Shown in pieces: positions 27,525 through 36,044 of a stretch of DNA of 64,000 nucleotides. Source of the DNA: Tabrizicola sp. TH137 (GTDB lineage: Bacteria; Pseudomonadota; Alphaproteobacteria; Rhodobacterales; Rhodobacteraceae); contig NZ_PKRQ01000001.1 in NCBI RefSeq assembly GCF_002855575.1, forward strand, positions 744,001 through 808,000, written 5' to 3'. The notes under the pieces were generated by a model that saw nothing but the letters and a program-made list of their open reading frames with translations, was not told the origin of the DNA and searched no databases. A program made the translations under genes and the position numbers. How positions within the stretch are numbered: the first letter of the stretch is position 1; each line of letters starts with the position of its first letter.

Positions 27525-29371
27525 ACCTTGCCCGCACCCTCGGCAACGCCATCGACGCCTTCCGCCCCGCCGACGGCCCCCCGCCCGAACGGCTCGGCGC
27601 CTTCTTCCGCTGGTCGCTCAAGGGCTCCTGGCCCGCCCTCGTCGTGGCGGGCATCCTCTCGTCCCTCGCGGGTGTCACAGAGGTCGTCTCCGCCCTCATC
27701 CTCGGCTGGGTGATCGACGCGGCGTTGGTCTCCGGTCCCGACCGGTTCTTCGTGGATCACGGGCTGCTGATCGCCACCTTCCTGATCTTCTACATGGTCC
27801 TGCGCCCGCTGGCTTTCGGCATCTCTTCGGCCTCGAACTCCATCGTCGTCGGCCCCAATGTCCTTCCCCTCGTCCTGTCGCGCCTGCACCGCTGGACGCT
27901 CGGGCAGGCCGTCACCTTCTTCGACAATGATTTCGCAGGCCGCATCGCCACGAAACAGATGCAGGCCGCCCGCGCCGTCACCGATGTGGCGACCGAGGTC
28001 ATCAACACCGTCTGCTTCGCGCTGGCCTCCGTCATCGGATCGGTCGTCTTCCTGATCGCCATCGACAACCGCATCGCGCTGGCCCTGGCCGTCTGGCTGG
28101 TGGCCTATATCCTGCTGATCCGCTTCTTCATGCCCCGCGTGCGGGTCAACTCCGCCGCCCGCGCCTCCTCCCGCGCGATGGTTTCGGGGCAGGTCGTGGA
28201 CACGATCACCAATATCAAGACGGTAAAGCTTTTCGCCCATGCCGCCTTCGAAGACCGCGTCGCCCTGAAATCAATGGAGGTCTTCCGCGAGAAATCCCTT
28301 GAATTCGGCGTCATCTCCACCTGGTTCCGCCTGTCGCTGATGACACTGGCAGGGGTGCTGCCCGTCCTTCTGATCGGCGGCGCGGTGCTGCTGTGGATGC
28401 AGGGCGCGGCCACCGCCGGCGACATCGCCGCCGCCGGTGCCATCGCCATGCGCATCGCCCAGATGTCGGGCTGGGTCAGCTTCACCCTCATGTCGATCTA
28501 CACCAGCGTGGGCGAGGTCGAGGATGGCATGAAGACCCTCGCCGTCCCCCATGCGCTGGCCGATGCGCCGGATGCGCATGAACTCCCGCCCATCCGGGGC
28601 GAGATCCGTTTCGATCACGCCTCCTTCGCCTATGGGCGCAAGCGGGGCGGTGTGGCCGATATCGACCTGCACATCCGCGCGGGCGAAAAGCTCGGCATCG
28701 TCGGCGCCTCGGGCGCGGGGAAATCCTCGCTCGTCTCGCTGCTTCTGCGGCTCTACGACACGGAATCAGGCGCGGTTCTGGTCGATGGCCATGACCTGCG
28801 CACCATCACGCAGGAAAGCCTGCGCCGCCAGATCGGCATGGTCACGCAGGAAACCGCGATGTTCAACCGCTCCGCCCGCGACAACATCGCCTATGGCAAG
28901 CCTGATGCGACCGAAGAGGAAATCATCGCCGCCGCCAAGGCCGCCGAGGCGCATGATTTCATCATGCAGATGGTCGATCACAATGGCCGCAAGGCCTATG
29001 ACGCCTTCCTCGGCGAACGCGGGGTAAAGCTCTCGGGCGGCCAGCGCCAGCGCATCGCCCTTGCCCGTGCCTTCCTGAAGGACGCGCCCATCCTCGTGCT
29101 GGACGAGGCGACCTCCGCCCTCGACTCCGAAGTCGAGGCGAACATCCAGGATGCACTTTCCCGCGTCATGGAAGGCAAGACGGTGCTGGCCATCGCGCAT
29201 CGCCTCTCCACCATCTCGGCGATGGACCGCATCGTCGTGCTTGACGAGGGCCGCATCGTCGAAGAAGGCACGCATGAGACGCTGCTCGCCAAGGGCGGCC
29301 TCTACGCCCGCTACTGGAACCGCCAATCGGGCGGCTTCATCGGCATCGACGAAAAGGAAGCGGCAGAGTGA
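27521..29371 (+). CDS. ABC exporter half-transporter 2
   Basis: 616 residues, same architecture as the upstream gene: membrane domain, then Walker A GASGAGKS at about 396, LSGGQ at about 504 and ILVLDEATSALD. Both members keep a full signature and Walker B with the catalytic Glu, so neither half looks degenerate, unlike TM287/288-type exporters. Coupled by ATGA to half 1 and by GTGA (29368-29371) to the RNA methyltransferase gene. Confidence 0.9.
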   Translation: MNLARTLGNAIDAFRPADGPPPERLGAFFRWSLKGSWPALVVAGILSSLAGVTEVVSALILGWVIDAALVSGPDRFFVDHGLLIATFLIFYMVLRPLAFGISSASNSIVVGPNVLPLVLSRLHRWTLGQAVTFFDNDFAGRIATKQMQAARAVTDVATEVINTVCFALASVIGSVVFLIAIDNRIALALAVWLVAYILLIRFFMPRVRVNSAARASSRAMVSGQVVDTITNIKTVKLFAHAAFEDRVALKSMEVFREKSLEFGVISTWFRLSLMTLAGVLPVLLIGGAVLLWMQGAATAGDIAAAGAIAMRIAQMSGWVSFTLMSIYTSVGEVEDGMKTLAVPHALADAPDAHELPPIRGEIRFDHASFAYGRKRGGVADIDLHIRAGEKLGIVGASGAGKSSLVSLLLRLYDTESGAVLVDGHDLRTITQESLRRQIGMVTQETAMFNRSARDNIAYGKPDATEEEIIAAAKAAEAHDFIMQMVDHNGRKAYDAFLGERGVKLSGGQRQRIALARAFLKDAPILVLDEATSALDSEVEANIQDALSRVMEGKTVLAIAHRLSTISAMDRIVVLDEGRIVEEGTHETLLAKGGLYARYWNRQSGGFIGIDEKEAAE

Positions 29372-30588
29372 AACTGGTGATCGAACGGCTCGGCCACCTC
29401 GGCGATGGCATCGCGCGGGGGCCGGACGGCCCGGTCTATATCCCCGGCCTCCTGCCGGGCGAAGAGGTGGAAGGCACGCTGAACGGCGACCGCCTGATCG
29501 ACCCGCGCATCGTCACCCCGTCACCCGACCGCAAGAAACCACCCTGCCCCCATGCCCGCACCTGTGGCGGCTGCCTGATGCAGCACGCCGCCGATCCTTT
29601 CGTGACCGCGTGGAAAGAGGGGATCGTGAAGGGCGCGCTGGCAGGCCAGGGCCTCGACGCCCCCTTCCGCCCCTCCCACAGCTCGCCCCCCAACTCCCGC
29701 CGCCGCGCCACGTTGGCCGCACGCAAGACGAAGGGCGGCGCGCTGATCGGCTTTCACGCCCGCGGGTCGGACCTCATCATCCCGGTCCCGTATTGCCACC
29801 TTCTGCACCCCGACCTCCTCGCCACCCTTCCGGCGCTGGAGGCGCTCACCCGCGCGGGCGGGTCACGCTCCACCGAACTGGCCCTTACCGTGACCCGCAG
29901 CCTCTCCGGCCCCGATGTCTCTGTCTCCGGTGGCAAGGAACTCGACGGCGCCCTGCGGATGGACCTCGCCCGCATCGCCGAAACCCACGGCCTCGCCCGC
30001 CTCACCTGGGACGGTGAAACCGTCGCCCTGCGCACCGCCCCGATGCAGCGCTTCGGCAAGGCCCTCGTCGCCCCACCGCCCGGCGCCTTCCTTCAGGCCA
30101 CCCCGGACGGCGAAGCCGCCCTCCTCTCCGCCGTGACCGAGGCCGTGGGGGGTGCGAAACGGATCGCCGACCTTTTCGCCGGCTGCGGCACCTTCGCCCT
30201 GCCTTTATCCGAACAGGCCGAACTCCATGCCGTGGAAGGCGAAACCGCCATGACCGCCGCGCTGGAAAAGGGCTGGCGCGCCACCCCCGGCCTCAAGAAA
30301 CTCACCACCGAAACCCGCGATCTCTTCCGCCGTCCGCTGGAACCCGACGAACTCCGCGCCTTCGACGCCGTGGTGATCGACCCGCCAAGGGCAGGGGCCG
30401 AGGCGCAATTCGCCACCCTTGCCCGCAGCGCCGTGCCGGTGGTGGCAGCCGTCTCCTGCAACCCCGTCACCTTCGCCCGCGATGCCCGCCTGTTGACGGC
30501 CGCGGGCTTCCGTCTCGACTGGGTGCAAGTCATCGACCAGTTCCGCTGGTCCGCCCATGTCGAACTCGCCGCCCGCTTCTCGCGTTGA
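29368..30588 (+). CDS. Fe-S class I RNA (uracil-5-)methyltransferase, RumA/TrmA type
   Basis: 406 residues. An N-terminal TRAM-like RNA-binding part (1-45) is followed by the 4Fe-4S ligands Cys60, Cys66, Cys69 and Cys143, then a SAM-binding methyltransferase (IADLFAGCGTFALPL). The nucleophile Cys is in VSCNPVTFARDA near 372, and DQFRWSAHVE follows. It should make 5-methyluridine in rRNA, or in tRNA as an alternative. GTG start overlaps the upstream stop. Its coupling to an ABC exporter is probably transcriptional convenience. Confidence 0.88.
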   Translation: MKLVIERLGHLGDGIARGPDGPVYIPGLLPGEEVEGTLNGDRLIDPRIVTPSPDRKKPPCPHARTCGGCLMQHAADPFVTAWKEGIVKGALAGQGLDAPFRPSHSSPPNSRRRATLAARKTKGGALIGFHARGSDLIIPVPYCHLLHPDLLATLPALEALTRAGGSRSTELALTVTRSLSGPDVSVSGGKELDGALRMDLARIAETHGLARLTWDGETVALRTAPMQRFGKALVAPPPGAFLQATPDGEAALLSAVTEAVGGAKRIADLFAGCGTFALPLSEQAELHAVEGETAMTAALEKGWRATPGLKKLTTETRDLFRRPLEPDELRAFDAVVIDPPRAGAEAQFATLARSAVPVVAAVSCNPVTFARDARLLTAAGFRLDWVQVIDQFRWSAHVELAARFSR

Positions 30589-30692
30589 CGAAGCCGTGAG
30601 CGACCCGTCCGAAAGGTCGCCTAGCCAGACCCGCCGATTTCGGCTATGCCACTGAAAAACGAAGAACAAGATACGGCGAGGCGGGCAGTTTC

Positions 30693-31190
30693 ATGCGGTG
30701 GTTCCTGAAGGTTTTTCTCATTCTCGCGCTGGCGGTGGGTCTTTCGGCCTGCGGCGGTGGCAAGTTCCGCAAGTATAACGGGCCAGAGGTCACCTCGGTT
30801 CAGGTCCACAAGGCCGCGCGGAAGATGTATCTGCTGCATCACGGTCGGGTGCTGGAATCCTATGACATCTCGCTTGGCTTCGCCCCCGAAGGCCACAAGC
30901 AGTTCGAAGGTGACGGCAAGACGCCCGAAGGCGCCTATTACATCACCCACCGGAACCCGAAGTCGCGCTTCCACCTGTCGCTGGGCATCTCTTACCCCAA
31001 CACGACCGATGTCGCTTTTGCCGAAGCCGCAGGCAAATCGCCGGGCGGCGACATCTTCATCCACGGCGGCCCGCGCCGCCCTGTCTCGCGCCGCGACTGG
31101 ACGGAAGGCTGCATCGCCGTCTCCGACAAGGAGATGGAGGTGATCTATTCGATGGTGGAACCCGGAACCGTCATCCACATCCTGCCCTGA
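30693..31190 (+). CDS. L,D-transpeptidase lipoprotein (YkuD/YafK type)
   Basis: 165 residues. Lipobox LSAC gives a lipidated Cys20, so it is anchored in the outer or inner membrane. The YkuD catalytic motif is complete: His124 in IFIHGGP and Cys140 in WTEGCIAVS. It should act on peptidoglycan cross-links in the periplasm. A 7-bp hairpin spans its stop codon (31181-31200). A CAP-domain lipoprotein converges on it and a second YkuD protein lies beyond. Confidence 0.88.
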   Translation: MRWFLKVFLILALAVGLSACGGGKFRKYNGPEVTSVQVHKAARKMYLLHHGRVLESYDISLGFAPEGHKQFEGDGKTPEGAYYITHRNPKSRFHLSLGISYPNTTDVAFAEAAGKSPGGDIFIHGGPRRPVSRRDWTEGCIAVSDKEMEVIYSMVEPGTVIHILP

Positions 31191-31200
31191 TCGGGGCAGG
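31181..31200. terminator. Short two-way hairpin between convergent genes
   Basis: CCTGCCC-TGATCG-GGGCAGG spans the stop codon of the transpeptidase gene and lies 12 bp from the end of the convergent CAP gene. No T-run on either strand. Confidence 0.35.
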
Positions 31201-31211
31201 CAGGACCGGCC

Positions 31212-31778
31212 TCACCCGGCGAAAGCCGCGCTCTGGAACCCGGCCCCGAAGCCGCCGCTCGATCCGGTCACCAGCGTCCACCAGATCTTGCCATTCGGCT
31301 CCTGGAACCAGGCAAAGCCGATATCCGTCGCCGCCGGATCAAGGATGACATTCCGCATGTCCGGGCTTTCCATCCAGGTCGCCAGCGTTTCCAGCTCCGT
31401 CTCGTAGGTTTCCGAGATCAGCTCGCCCAGCAGCTTTCCGGTATAGCCCACGCGCTGCACCCGCGTCAGGGGCGATGACCCGTCCGATCCGAAATGCCAG
31501 GGCCGGTTCTGCACCGACATGTCACGCGCATGTGTCGCCGCTGCCGCGTTCAACTGCGCATTGAAGGTCAGCGCCCCGAGGCCCCGCGCCTGACGCAGCG
31601 CATTCACCGAATCAAGCAGCCGGTATTCGATCGTCCCCGCCCCTTGCGACGCGGTGGGATAGACCTGCGGCAAGGGCTGGCCATCCGGCCCCAGCTTCGG
31701 CCCTGCGCCCATCGTGGGCGAACAGGCCGCAAGCGCCGCCGCAGCACCGCCCAGCATCAGCATCGTCCGTCTGTCCAT
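31212..31778 (-). CDS. CAP-domain (SCP/PR-1-like) lipoprotein
   Basis: 188 residues. The N-terminus has arginines and a hydrophobic stretch with lipobox LAAC (Cys19), so it is probably a lipoprotein. The body matches bacterial CAP domains: LNAAAATHARDM, NRPWHFGSDGSS, GELISE and WMESPDMRNVILDP. Function of bacterial CAP lipoproteins is unclear; cell-wall association is likely given the two flanking L,D-transpeptidases. Divergent from the second transpeptidase across 199 bp. Confidence 0.88.
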   Translation of the reverse strand: MDRRTMLMLGGAAAALAACSPTMGAGPKLGPDGQPLPQVYPTASQGAGTIEYRLLDSVNALRQARGLGALTFNAQLNAAAATHARDMSVQNRPWHFGSDGSSPLTRVQRVGYTGKLLGELISETYETELETLATWMESPDMRNVILDPAATDIGFAWFQEPNGKIWWTLVTGSSGGFGAGFQSAAFAG

Positions 31779-31977
31779 CTTCCTGCCCGCCCCAGTTGCG
31801 CCGCAGCGCCGGTTCTTTGTGCCGTTCTTTATCGAAAGCGCGGAAACAGTTCAAACCCAACCGAACAGGGGACGCTTTCCCTGCGGCCCTTTGCCGACTG
31901 ACATGCGTTTGATTTGCCGAAACGGGCCGAAATCGCTATCACGCCGGAAAAAGAGACAATCAGAAAGGGGCAAGCAG

Positions 31978-32583
31978 ATGAGTGCCGACCGCAAGGTCCC
32001 CATGGACCGCCGCTATTTCCTCGCCGGGGCCGCCGCCGCCATTGGCGGGGCCGCCGCCCTTCCCGCAGCCGCGATGGAAGGCTCCACCGAAATGCTGCCG
32101 GGCGCGTCAAGCTCGGTGCGCAACAACGCGTCCAGCTTCCGGATGCTGGATTGGCAGAACTATTTCGACAACACCCGCAGGGGGGCGATCCTCGTCGATC
32201 TCACCTCGCGCGCCTTGCATTTCTGGTCCGAGGATCAATCGACCTACCGCCTCTACCCGACCTCGGTCCCCCTGTCCGAAGACCTCACCCGTCGCGGCCG
32301 GACGGAAGTGGTTCAGAAGGTCGTCGCCCCCACTTGGCGTCCGACTCCCGCGATGCGCGAGCGCAACCCGGAATGGCCCGAAGTCGTGGAAGGCGGGTCG
32401 CCCGACAACCCGCTCGGCACCCATGCGCTCTACCTGTCCTGGACCTATTACCGCATCCACGGCACCCATGACACGCGCAAGATCGGCCGCCGCTCATCCA
32501 ACGGCTGCGTCGGGCTTTACAACGAGCATATTCAGGAATTGTTCGCCCTGACACAAGTCGGGACGCAGGTGTTGCTAATTTGA
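31978..32583 (+). CDS. Exported L,D-transpeptidase (YkuD)
   Basis: 201 residues. An RRYFLAG twin-arginine-like signal is followed by an alanine-rich hydrophobic stretch (about 15-33), pointing to export by Tat or Sec. The catalytic pair is His161 (YRIHGTHD) and Cys177 (SSNGCVGL). AAAGGGG at 31974 and upstream places the start at ATG 31978. It forms or trims L,D cross-links or attaches proteins to peptidoglycan. A perfect terminator follows immediately. Confidence 0.88.
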   Translation: MSADRKVPMDRRYFLAGAAAAIGGAAALPAAAMEGSTEMLPGASSSVRNNASSFRMLDWQNYFDNTRRGAILVDLTSRALHFWSEDQSTYRLYPTSVPLSEDLTRRGRTEVVQKVVAPTWRPTPAMRERNPEWPEVVEGGSPDNPLGTHALYLSWTYYRIHGTHDTRKIGRRSSNGCVGLYNEHIQELFALTQVGTQVLLI

Positions 32584-32584
32584 C

Positions 32585-32609
32585 GAAAAGCGCCGGAACG
32601 GCGCTTTTC
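32585..32609 (+). terminator. Rho-independent terminator after the L,D-transpeptidase gene
   Basis: Perfect 10-bp stem GAAAAGCGCC / GGCGCTTTTC with loop GGAAC, starting 2 bp after the stop; the T-run is inside the descending arm. Confidence 0.7.
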
Positions 32610-32728
32610 GCGCAAGCAGCAAGTTGCAATCCGCCGACGTTGCTGCTTAACAAGGGCCACGAGGTATATCTTGGGTGCATGGCGTCGCCTCTGCAACATC
32701 CGTCGTCATGCAATAACTGGAGGTTAAC

Positions 32729-32908
32729 ATGAAGAAACTCGCGCTCGCTGCCGCTCTGACGGTTGCCGCCTCGACCGCTTTCGCTGGCGGCATGGCTGAA
32801 CCGGTGATGGAACCGGAAGTTGTTGAAGCGAACACGTCGTCCTCGGCTGGCGGCATCGTTGTTCCGCTGCTGCTCCTGCTGGTCATCGCGGCTGCTGCCT
32901 CGAACTGA
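32729..32908 (+). CDS. 59-residue exported or membrane-anchored peptide
   Basis: The signal peptide MKKLALAAALTVAASTAFA is followed by a short acidic linker and a terminal hydrophobic helix (about 42-57, GGIVVPLLLLLVIAAAASN), so the product is either a membrane-spanning mini-protein or a processed peptide. GGAGG (32719-32723) lies 5 bp before the ATG, and a 14-bp terminator follows at once, marking an independent, probably well expressed gene. Similar small genes occur near hemH in Rhodobacteraceae as I remember it. Function unknown. Confidence 0.8.
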   Translation: MKKLALAAALTVAASTAFAGGMAEPVMEPEVVEANTSSSAGGIVVPLLLLLVIAAAASN

Positions 32909-32928
32909 TCTTCCGGATCGCGTATAGG

Positions 32929-32965
32929 AAAGGGTCGGCGAAGCAGTTCGCCGACCCTTTTCTAT
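32929..32965 (+). terminator. Strong rho-independent terminator after the 59-residue gene
   Basis: Perfect 14-bp stem AAAGGGTCGGCGAA / TTCGCCGACCCTTT with loop GCAG, then TCTATTT. It lies between the small gene and the end of the convergent hemH and could serve both. Confidence 0.85.
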
Positions 32966-32990
32966 TTCCGGTCCGACAGGCCGCCGCGCC

Positions 32991-34100
32991 TTAGCGCAGC
33001 CAGCCCGTCAGGTTCTCTTCGATGACCGCAACCAGCGCCTCGATATGCGCCGCGTCATCGTTCAGGCAGGGGATATAGGTAAACACCTCGCCCCCCTCAT
33101 GCTCGAAGGCCTCGCGGATTTCGCCGTTGATCTCTTCCAGCGTCTCGATGCAATCGGCCGAAAAGGCCGGCGCGATCACCGCGATCTTCTTCTTCCCCTG
33201 CTTGGCCAGTTCCGCCACATGCTCCACCGTATAGGGGCGCAGCCATTCCTCGGGGCCAAAGACCGACTGGAAGGTCGTGTCGATCGACCCCTTCTCCCAT
33301 CCCAGCCGTTCCCGCAGCAGGCGCGAGGTCTTGGCGCATTGGCAATGATAGGGGTCACCCGACATCAGATAGCGCTTCGGCATCCCGTGATAGGACGCGA
33401 CAAGGACATCGGGGGTGTGATCCAGCGCCGCATAGGCCTTTTCCACCGATTGCGCCAGCGCCTCGATATAGGCGGGATGTTCGAAATATTCCGGCACTGT
33501 CCGCACTGCGGGCTGCCGCTTTTCCTTCATCAACGCCCGAAAGAACTGGTCATTCGCGGTGGCCGAGGTCGCGCCCGCGTAATGCGGATATAGCGGGAAG
33601 AACAGGATCTTCTCGCAGCCCGCCTCCACCATCGCGCGCACCTTCGATTCCGTCGAAGGATTGCCATAGCGCATGCAGAAATCGACCATGATCTCGTCGC
33701 CATGCCTGCCCGCGATGGCCTCGGCGATCTTCCGGGTCTGGCCCTTCGTGATGGTCAGAAGCGGGCTTTCGTTCAACTCGTGGTTCCAGATCAGCTTGTA
33801 ATTCGCCCCCGATGAAAAGGGCCGCTTCGACAGGATCACCAGTTGCAGCAGAGGCTGCCAGATCCAGGCCGAATAATCGACCACCCGCTTGTCCGACAGG
33901 AATTCGTTCAGATAGCGCCGCATCGACCAGTAGTCGTAATTGTCCGGCGTGCCCAGATTGGCCAGCAGCACCCCGATCTTGGCCTTGCGCACCGGCGGGT
34001 GATCGGCCTGCGCATGGGCCAGCCGTCCCTGACCGGGGTGGATCATGCCCGCGTCATGGCCCGTCACGGCACCCTGCATCGAAGGCTTGGCATCCAGCAT
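32991..34100 (-). CDS. hemH: Ferrochelatase
   Basis: 369 residues. Ferrochelatase motifs include VLLANLGTPD, FPLYPHYAGATSA, the active-site His in VASYHGMPKRYL and the iron-side Glu-rich ECLETLEEIN-like stretch (observed DCIETLEEINGE). It inserts Fe2+ into protoporphyrin IX. ATG 34100, with AAGGA 8 bp upstream, is preferred to the in-frame TTG at 34115. About 30 extra N-terminal residues precede the usual start of homology. Confidence 0.95.
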   Translation of the reverse strand: MLDAKPSMQGAVTGHDAGMIHPGQGRLAHAQADHPPVRKAKIGVLLANLGTPDNYDYWSMRRYLNEFLSDKRVVDYSAWIWQPLLQLVILSKRPFSSGANYKLIWNHELNESPLLTITKGQTRKIAEAIAGRHGDEIMVDFCMRYGNPSTESKVRAMVEAGCEKILFFPLYPHYAGATSATANDQFFRALMKEKRQPAVRTVPEYFEHPAYIEALAQSVEKAYAALDHTPDVLVASYHGMPKRYLMSGDPYHCQCAKTSRLLRERLGWEKGSIDTTFQSVFGPEEWLRPYTVEHVAELAKQGKKKIAVIAPAFSADCIETLEEINGEIREAFEHEGGEVFTYIPCLNDDAAHIEALVAVIEENLTGWLR

Positions 34101-34157
34101 CGCGGTTTCCTTCAAATCTTTAATGTTTCGCCGGACATAAAGGCTTCTGGGCCGGGG

Positions 34158-34985
34158 TCAACCGTTCCCACCCCTGTCAGGCAGTCGCAACTCCGCCGTG
34201 CCCAACGCATCGGCCAATCTTTGGGCAGCCGATCCGGGGCGCAACGGCTTTTGCTGGCTGTCATCGGGGGCCCAGCCCGTCAGGCAGATGATCTCGAAGG
34301 TCGCGCGCACCCGGCCATCCGCCCCGGCATGATGCGCCGCATAAAGCGCCGCCGCCCGCAACAGCACCGCCCGCCGCGTGGGCCTGCGCAGCCGCGCCAT
34401 CAGCGCATTCCCCTCGCCCATCGCGCGCAGATCGCGCATCAGGGCCAGCGCATCGCCATAAGTCACCGTTTTCGTGAAACTGTCCGCCACCGGCAGGGCA
34501 AATCCCGCCCGTTGCAGCAAGGCGCCCAGGTCGCGAATTTCCCCCATCGGCAGAACGCGCGGCGACAGGCCCCCTGTCACCTCCGCCTCGGCCTGCGCGA
34601 GGCAGGCCCGCAATTCGGCCAGCGTCTGCCCCCCGTAAAGGAAGCCAAGGAACAGGCCGTCGGCCTTCAGCGCGCGGCGGCACTGCACCAACTGCCCCAC
34701 CGGATCATTCGCCCAATGCAGGGCCAGCGCATGGATCACCAGATCGTGACCCGCCACCGGCAGCGCCAGCACCTCGTCATCCGGCACCACCACGGCCCCC
34801 GGCAGGCCCCAGACCGCAGGAAAACCCGTCACCACGGCGGGCGCCGTAAACCGCCTGTTAACCTCGGCGAGTCTCTCCTCCACCTCGGCCCGCACCTCGT
34901 CGTGCAGGAACAAGGCCCCCGCATCGGCGCGGGCGCGTTGGCGCAGCAGGGCAGGGCGGTCAGTCAGAAGGGGCGGGGTCTGCAT
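34158..34985 (-). CDS. Class I SAM-dependent methyltransferase-fold protein, BioC/NDUFAF5-like
   Basis: 275 residues. The motif-IV region DLVIHALALHWANDPVGQL and the following ALKADGLFLGFLYGG match the NDUFAF5/BioC branch, but the glycine-rich SAM loop is poorly recognisable by eye. NDUFAF5 homologues modify a complex I arginine; this role is only a possibility here. ATG 34985 is chosen; the divergent comF starts 31 bp away. Confidence 0.78.
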   Translation of the reverse strand: MQTPPLLTDRPALLRQRARADAGALFLHDEVRAEVEERLAEVNRRFTAPAVVTGFPAVWGLPGAVVVPDDEVLALPVAGHDLVIHALALHWANDPVGQLVQCRRALKADGLFLGFLYGGQTLAELRACLAQAEAEVTGGLSPRVLPMGEIRDLGALLQRAGFALPVADSFTKTVTYGDALALMRDLRAMGEGNALMARLRRPTRRAVLLRAAALYAAHHAGADGRVRATFEIICLTGWAPDDSQQKPLRPGSAAQRLADALGTAELRLPDRGGNG

Positions 34986-35016
34986 GGCGCGGACCTTGGG
35001 CAAAAAGGGCGTCGGA

Positions 35017-35730
35017 ATGCAAGCACTGCTCCAACTTCTCTATCCTCCGCAATGCCTGTCCTGCGGGGGGCTGGTGGACAGCGACTTCGCGCTCTGCCCC
35101 GAATGCTGGCGCGATACGCCCTTCATCACCGGCCTCGTCTGCGACAGTTGCGGCACCCCCCTGCCCGGAGAGGATGACGCCACGGTCCATTGCGACGACT
35201 GCCTGACCATCGCCCGCCCCTGGGCGCAGGGCCGCGCCGCGCTGCTCTATCGCGACCGGGGCCGCGACATTCCCCTCGCGCTGAAACATGGCGACCGGAC
35301 CGATCTCGCCGGTCCCGCCGCCCGCTGGCTCTTGCGCGCAGCGCAGCCCATCCTGCGCCCCGGCATGATCCTGGCCCCGGTGCCGCTGCACTGGCTGCGG
35401 CTCTTCCGCCGCCGCTACAACCAGTCGGCCCTTCTCTCCGCCGCTCTCGCCCGCCTCGCCGGGCTTGACCATGTCCCCGACCTGCTGATCCGGTCGCGCC
35501 GCACGCCCACGCAGGACGGGCGCGATCGGGATGGCCGCTTCCGCAATGTCACCGGCGCGATTCGCGCCCATCCCCGCCATGCCCCGCGTCTGAAAGGCGC
35601 TGAAATCCTGCTCATCGACGATGTGATGACCAGCGGCGCCACCCTCGCCGCCGCGACGGAGGCCTGCCTTGCCGCCGGTGCAATGCGGGTTTCCGTTGCC
35701 GTGCTGGCCCGCGTTGCGAAGGATGCCTAA
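35017..35730 (+). CDS. ComF family phosphoribosyltransferase-like protein
   Basis: 237 residues. The N-terminal zinc-ribbon pairs are Cys13/16, Cys27/30, Cys42/45 and Cys59/62. The C-terminal PRTase domain carries the PRPP loop ILLIDDVMTSGAT at about 197-209. ComF proteins aid DNA uptake in competent bacteria, and are widely conserved with unclear biochemical activity. ATG 35017 begins the usual N-terminus (MQALLQLLYPPQC). Confidence 0.9.
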   Translation: MQALLQLLYPPQCLSCGGLVDSDFALCPECWRDTPFITGLVCDSCGTPLPGEDDATVHCDDCLTIARPWAQGRAALLYRDRGRDIPLALKHGDRTDLAGPAARWLLRAAQPILRPGMILAPVPLHWLRLFRRRYNQSALLSAALARLAGLDHVPDLLIRSRRTPTQDGRDRDGRFRNVTGAIRAHPRHAPRLKGAEILLIDDVMTSGATLAAATEACLAAGAMRVSVAVLARVAKDA

Positions 35731-35780
35731 ATCCCTATAGTTCCGCGCAACCCCGCGCGTGATGTCATAGGACCCAAGCC

Positions 35781-36044
35781 ATGCCCGCCACCAAACCGGT
35801 CGAAATCTACACCACGCCCATCTGCCCCTATTGCCTCGCCGCCAAGCGCCTGCTCACGAAAAAAGGCGTGGATTTCACCGAAATCGACGTCAGCCGCGAT
35901 CCGGCGCTGCGCGATGCCATGACGGCCCGCGCCCATGGCCGCCGCACCGTCCCGCAGATCTTCATCGGCGGCACCCATGTCGGCGGCTGCGATGACCTGC
36001 ACGCGCTGGAGGCGGATGGCAAACTCGACCCGATGCTTGCCTGA
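35781..36044 (+). CDS. grxC: Glutaredoxin 3
   Basis: 87 residues. Dithiol active site Cys15-Pro-Tyr-Cys18; the TVPQIFIGGTHVGGCDDL segment provides the cis-Pro and glutathione-binding residues. A cytosolic thiol-disulfide reductant. The TGA overlaps the ATG of the nitrilase gene (TGATG, 36042-36046), so the two are coupled. Confidence 0.95.
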   Translation: MPATKPVEIYTTPICPYCLAAKRLLTKKGVDFTEIDVSRDPALRDAMTARAHGRRTVPQIFIGGTHVGGCDDLHALEADGKLDPMLA

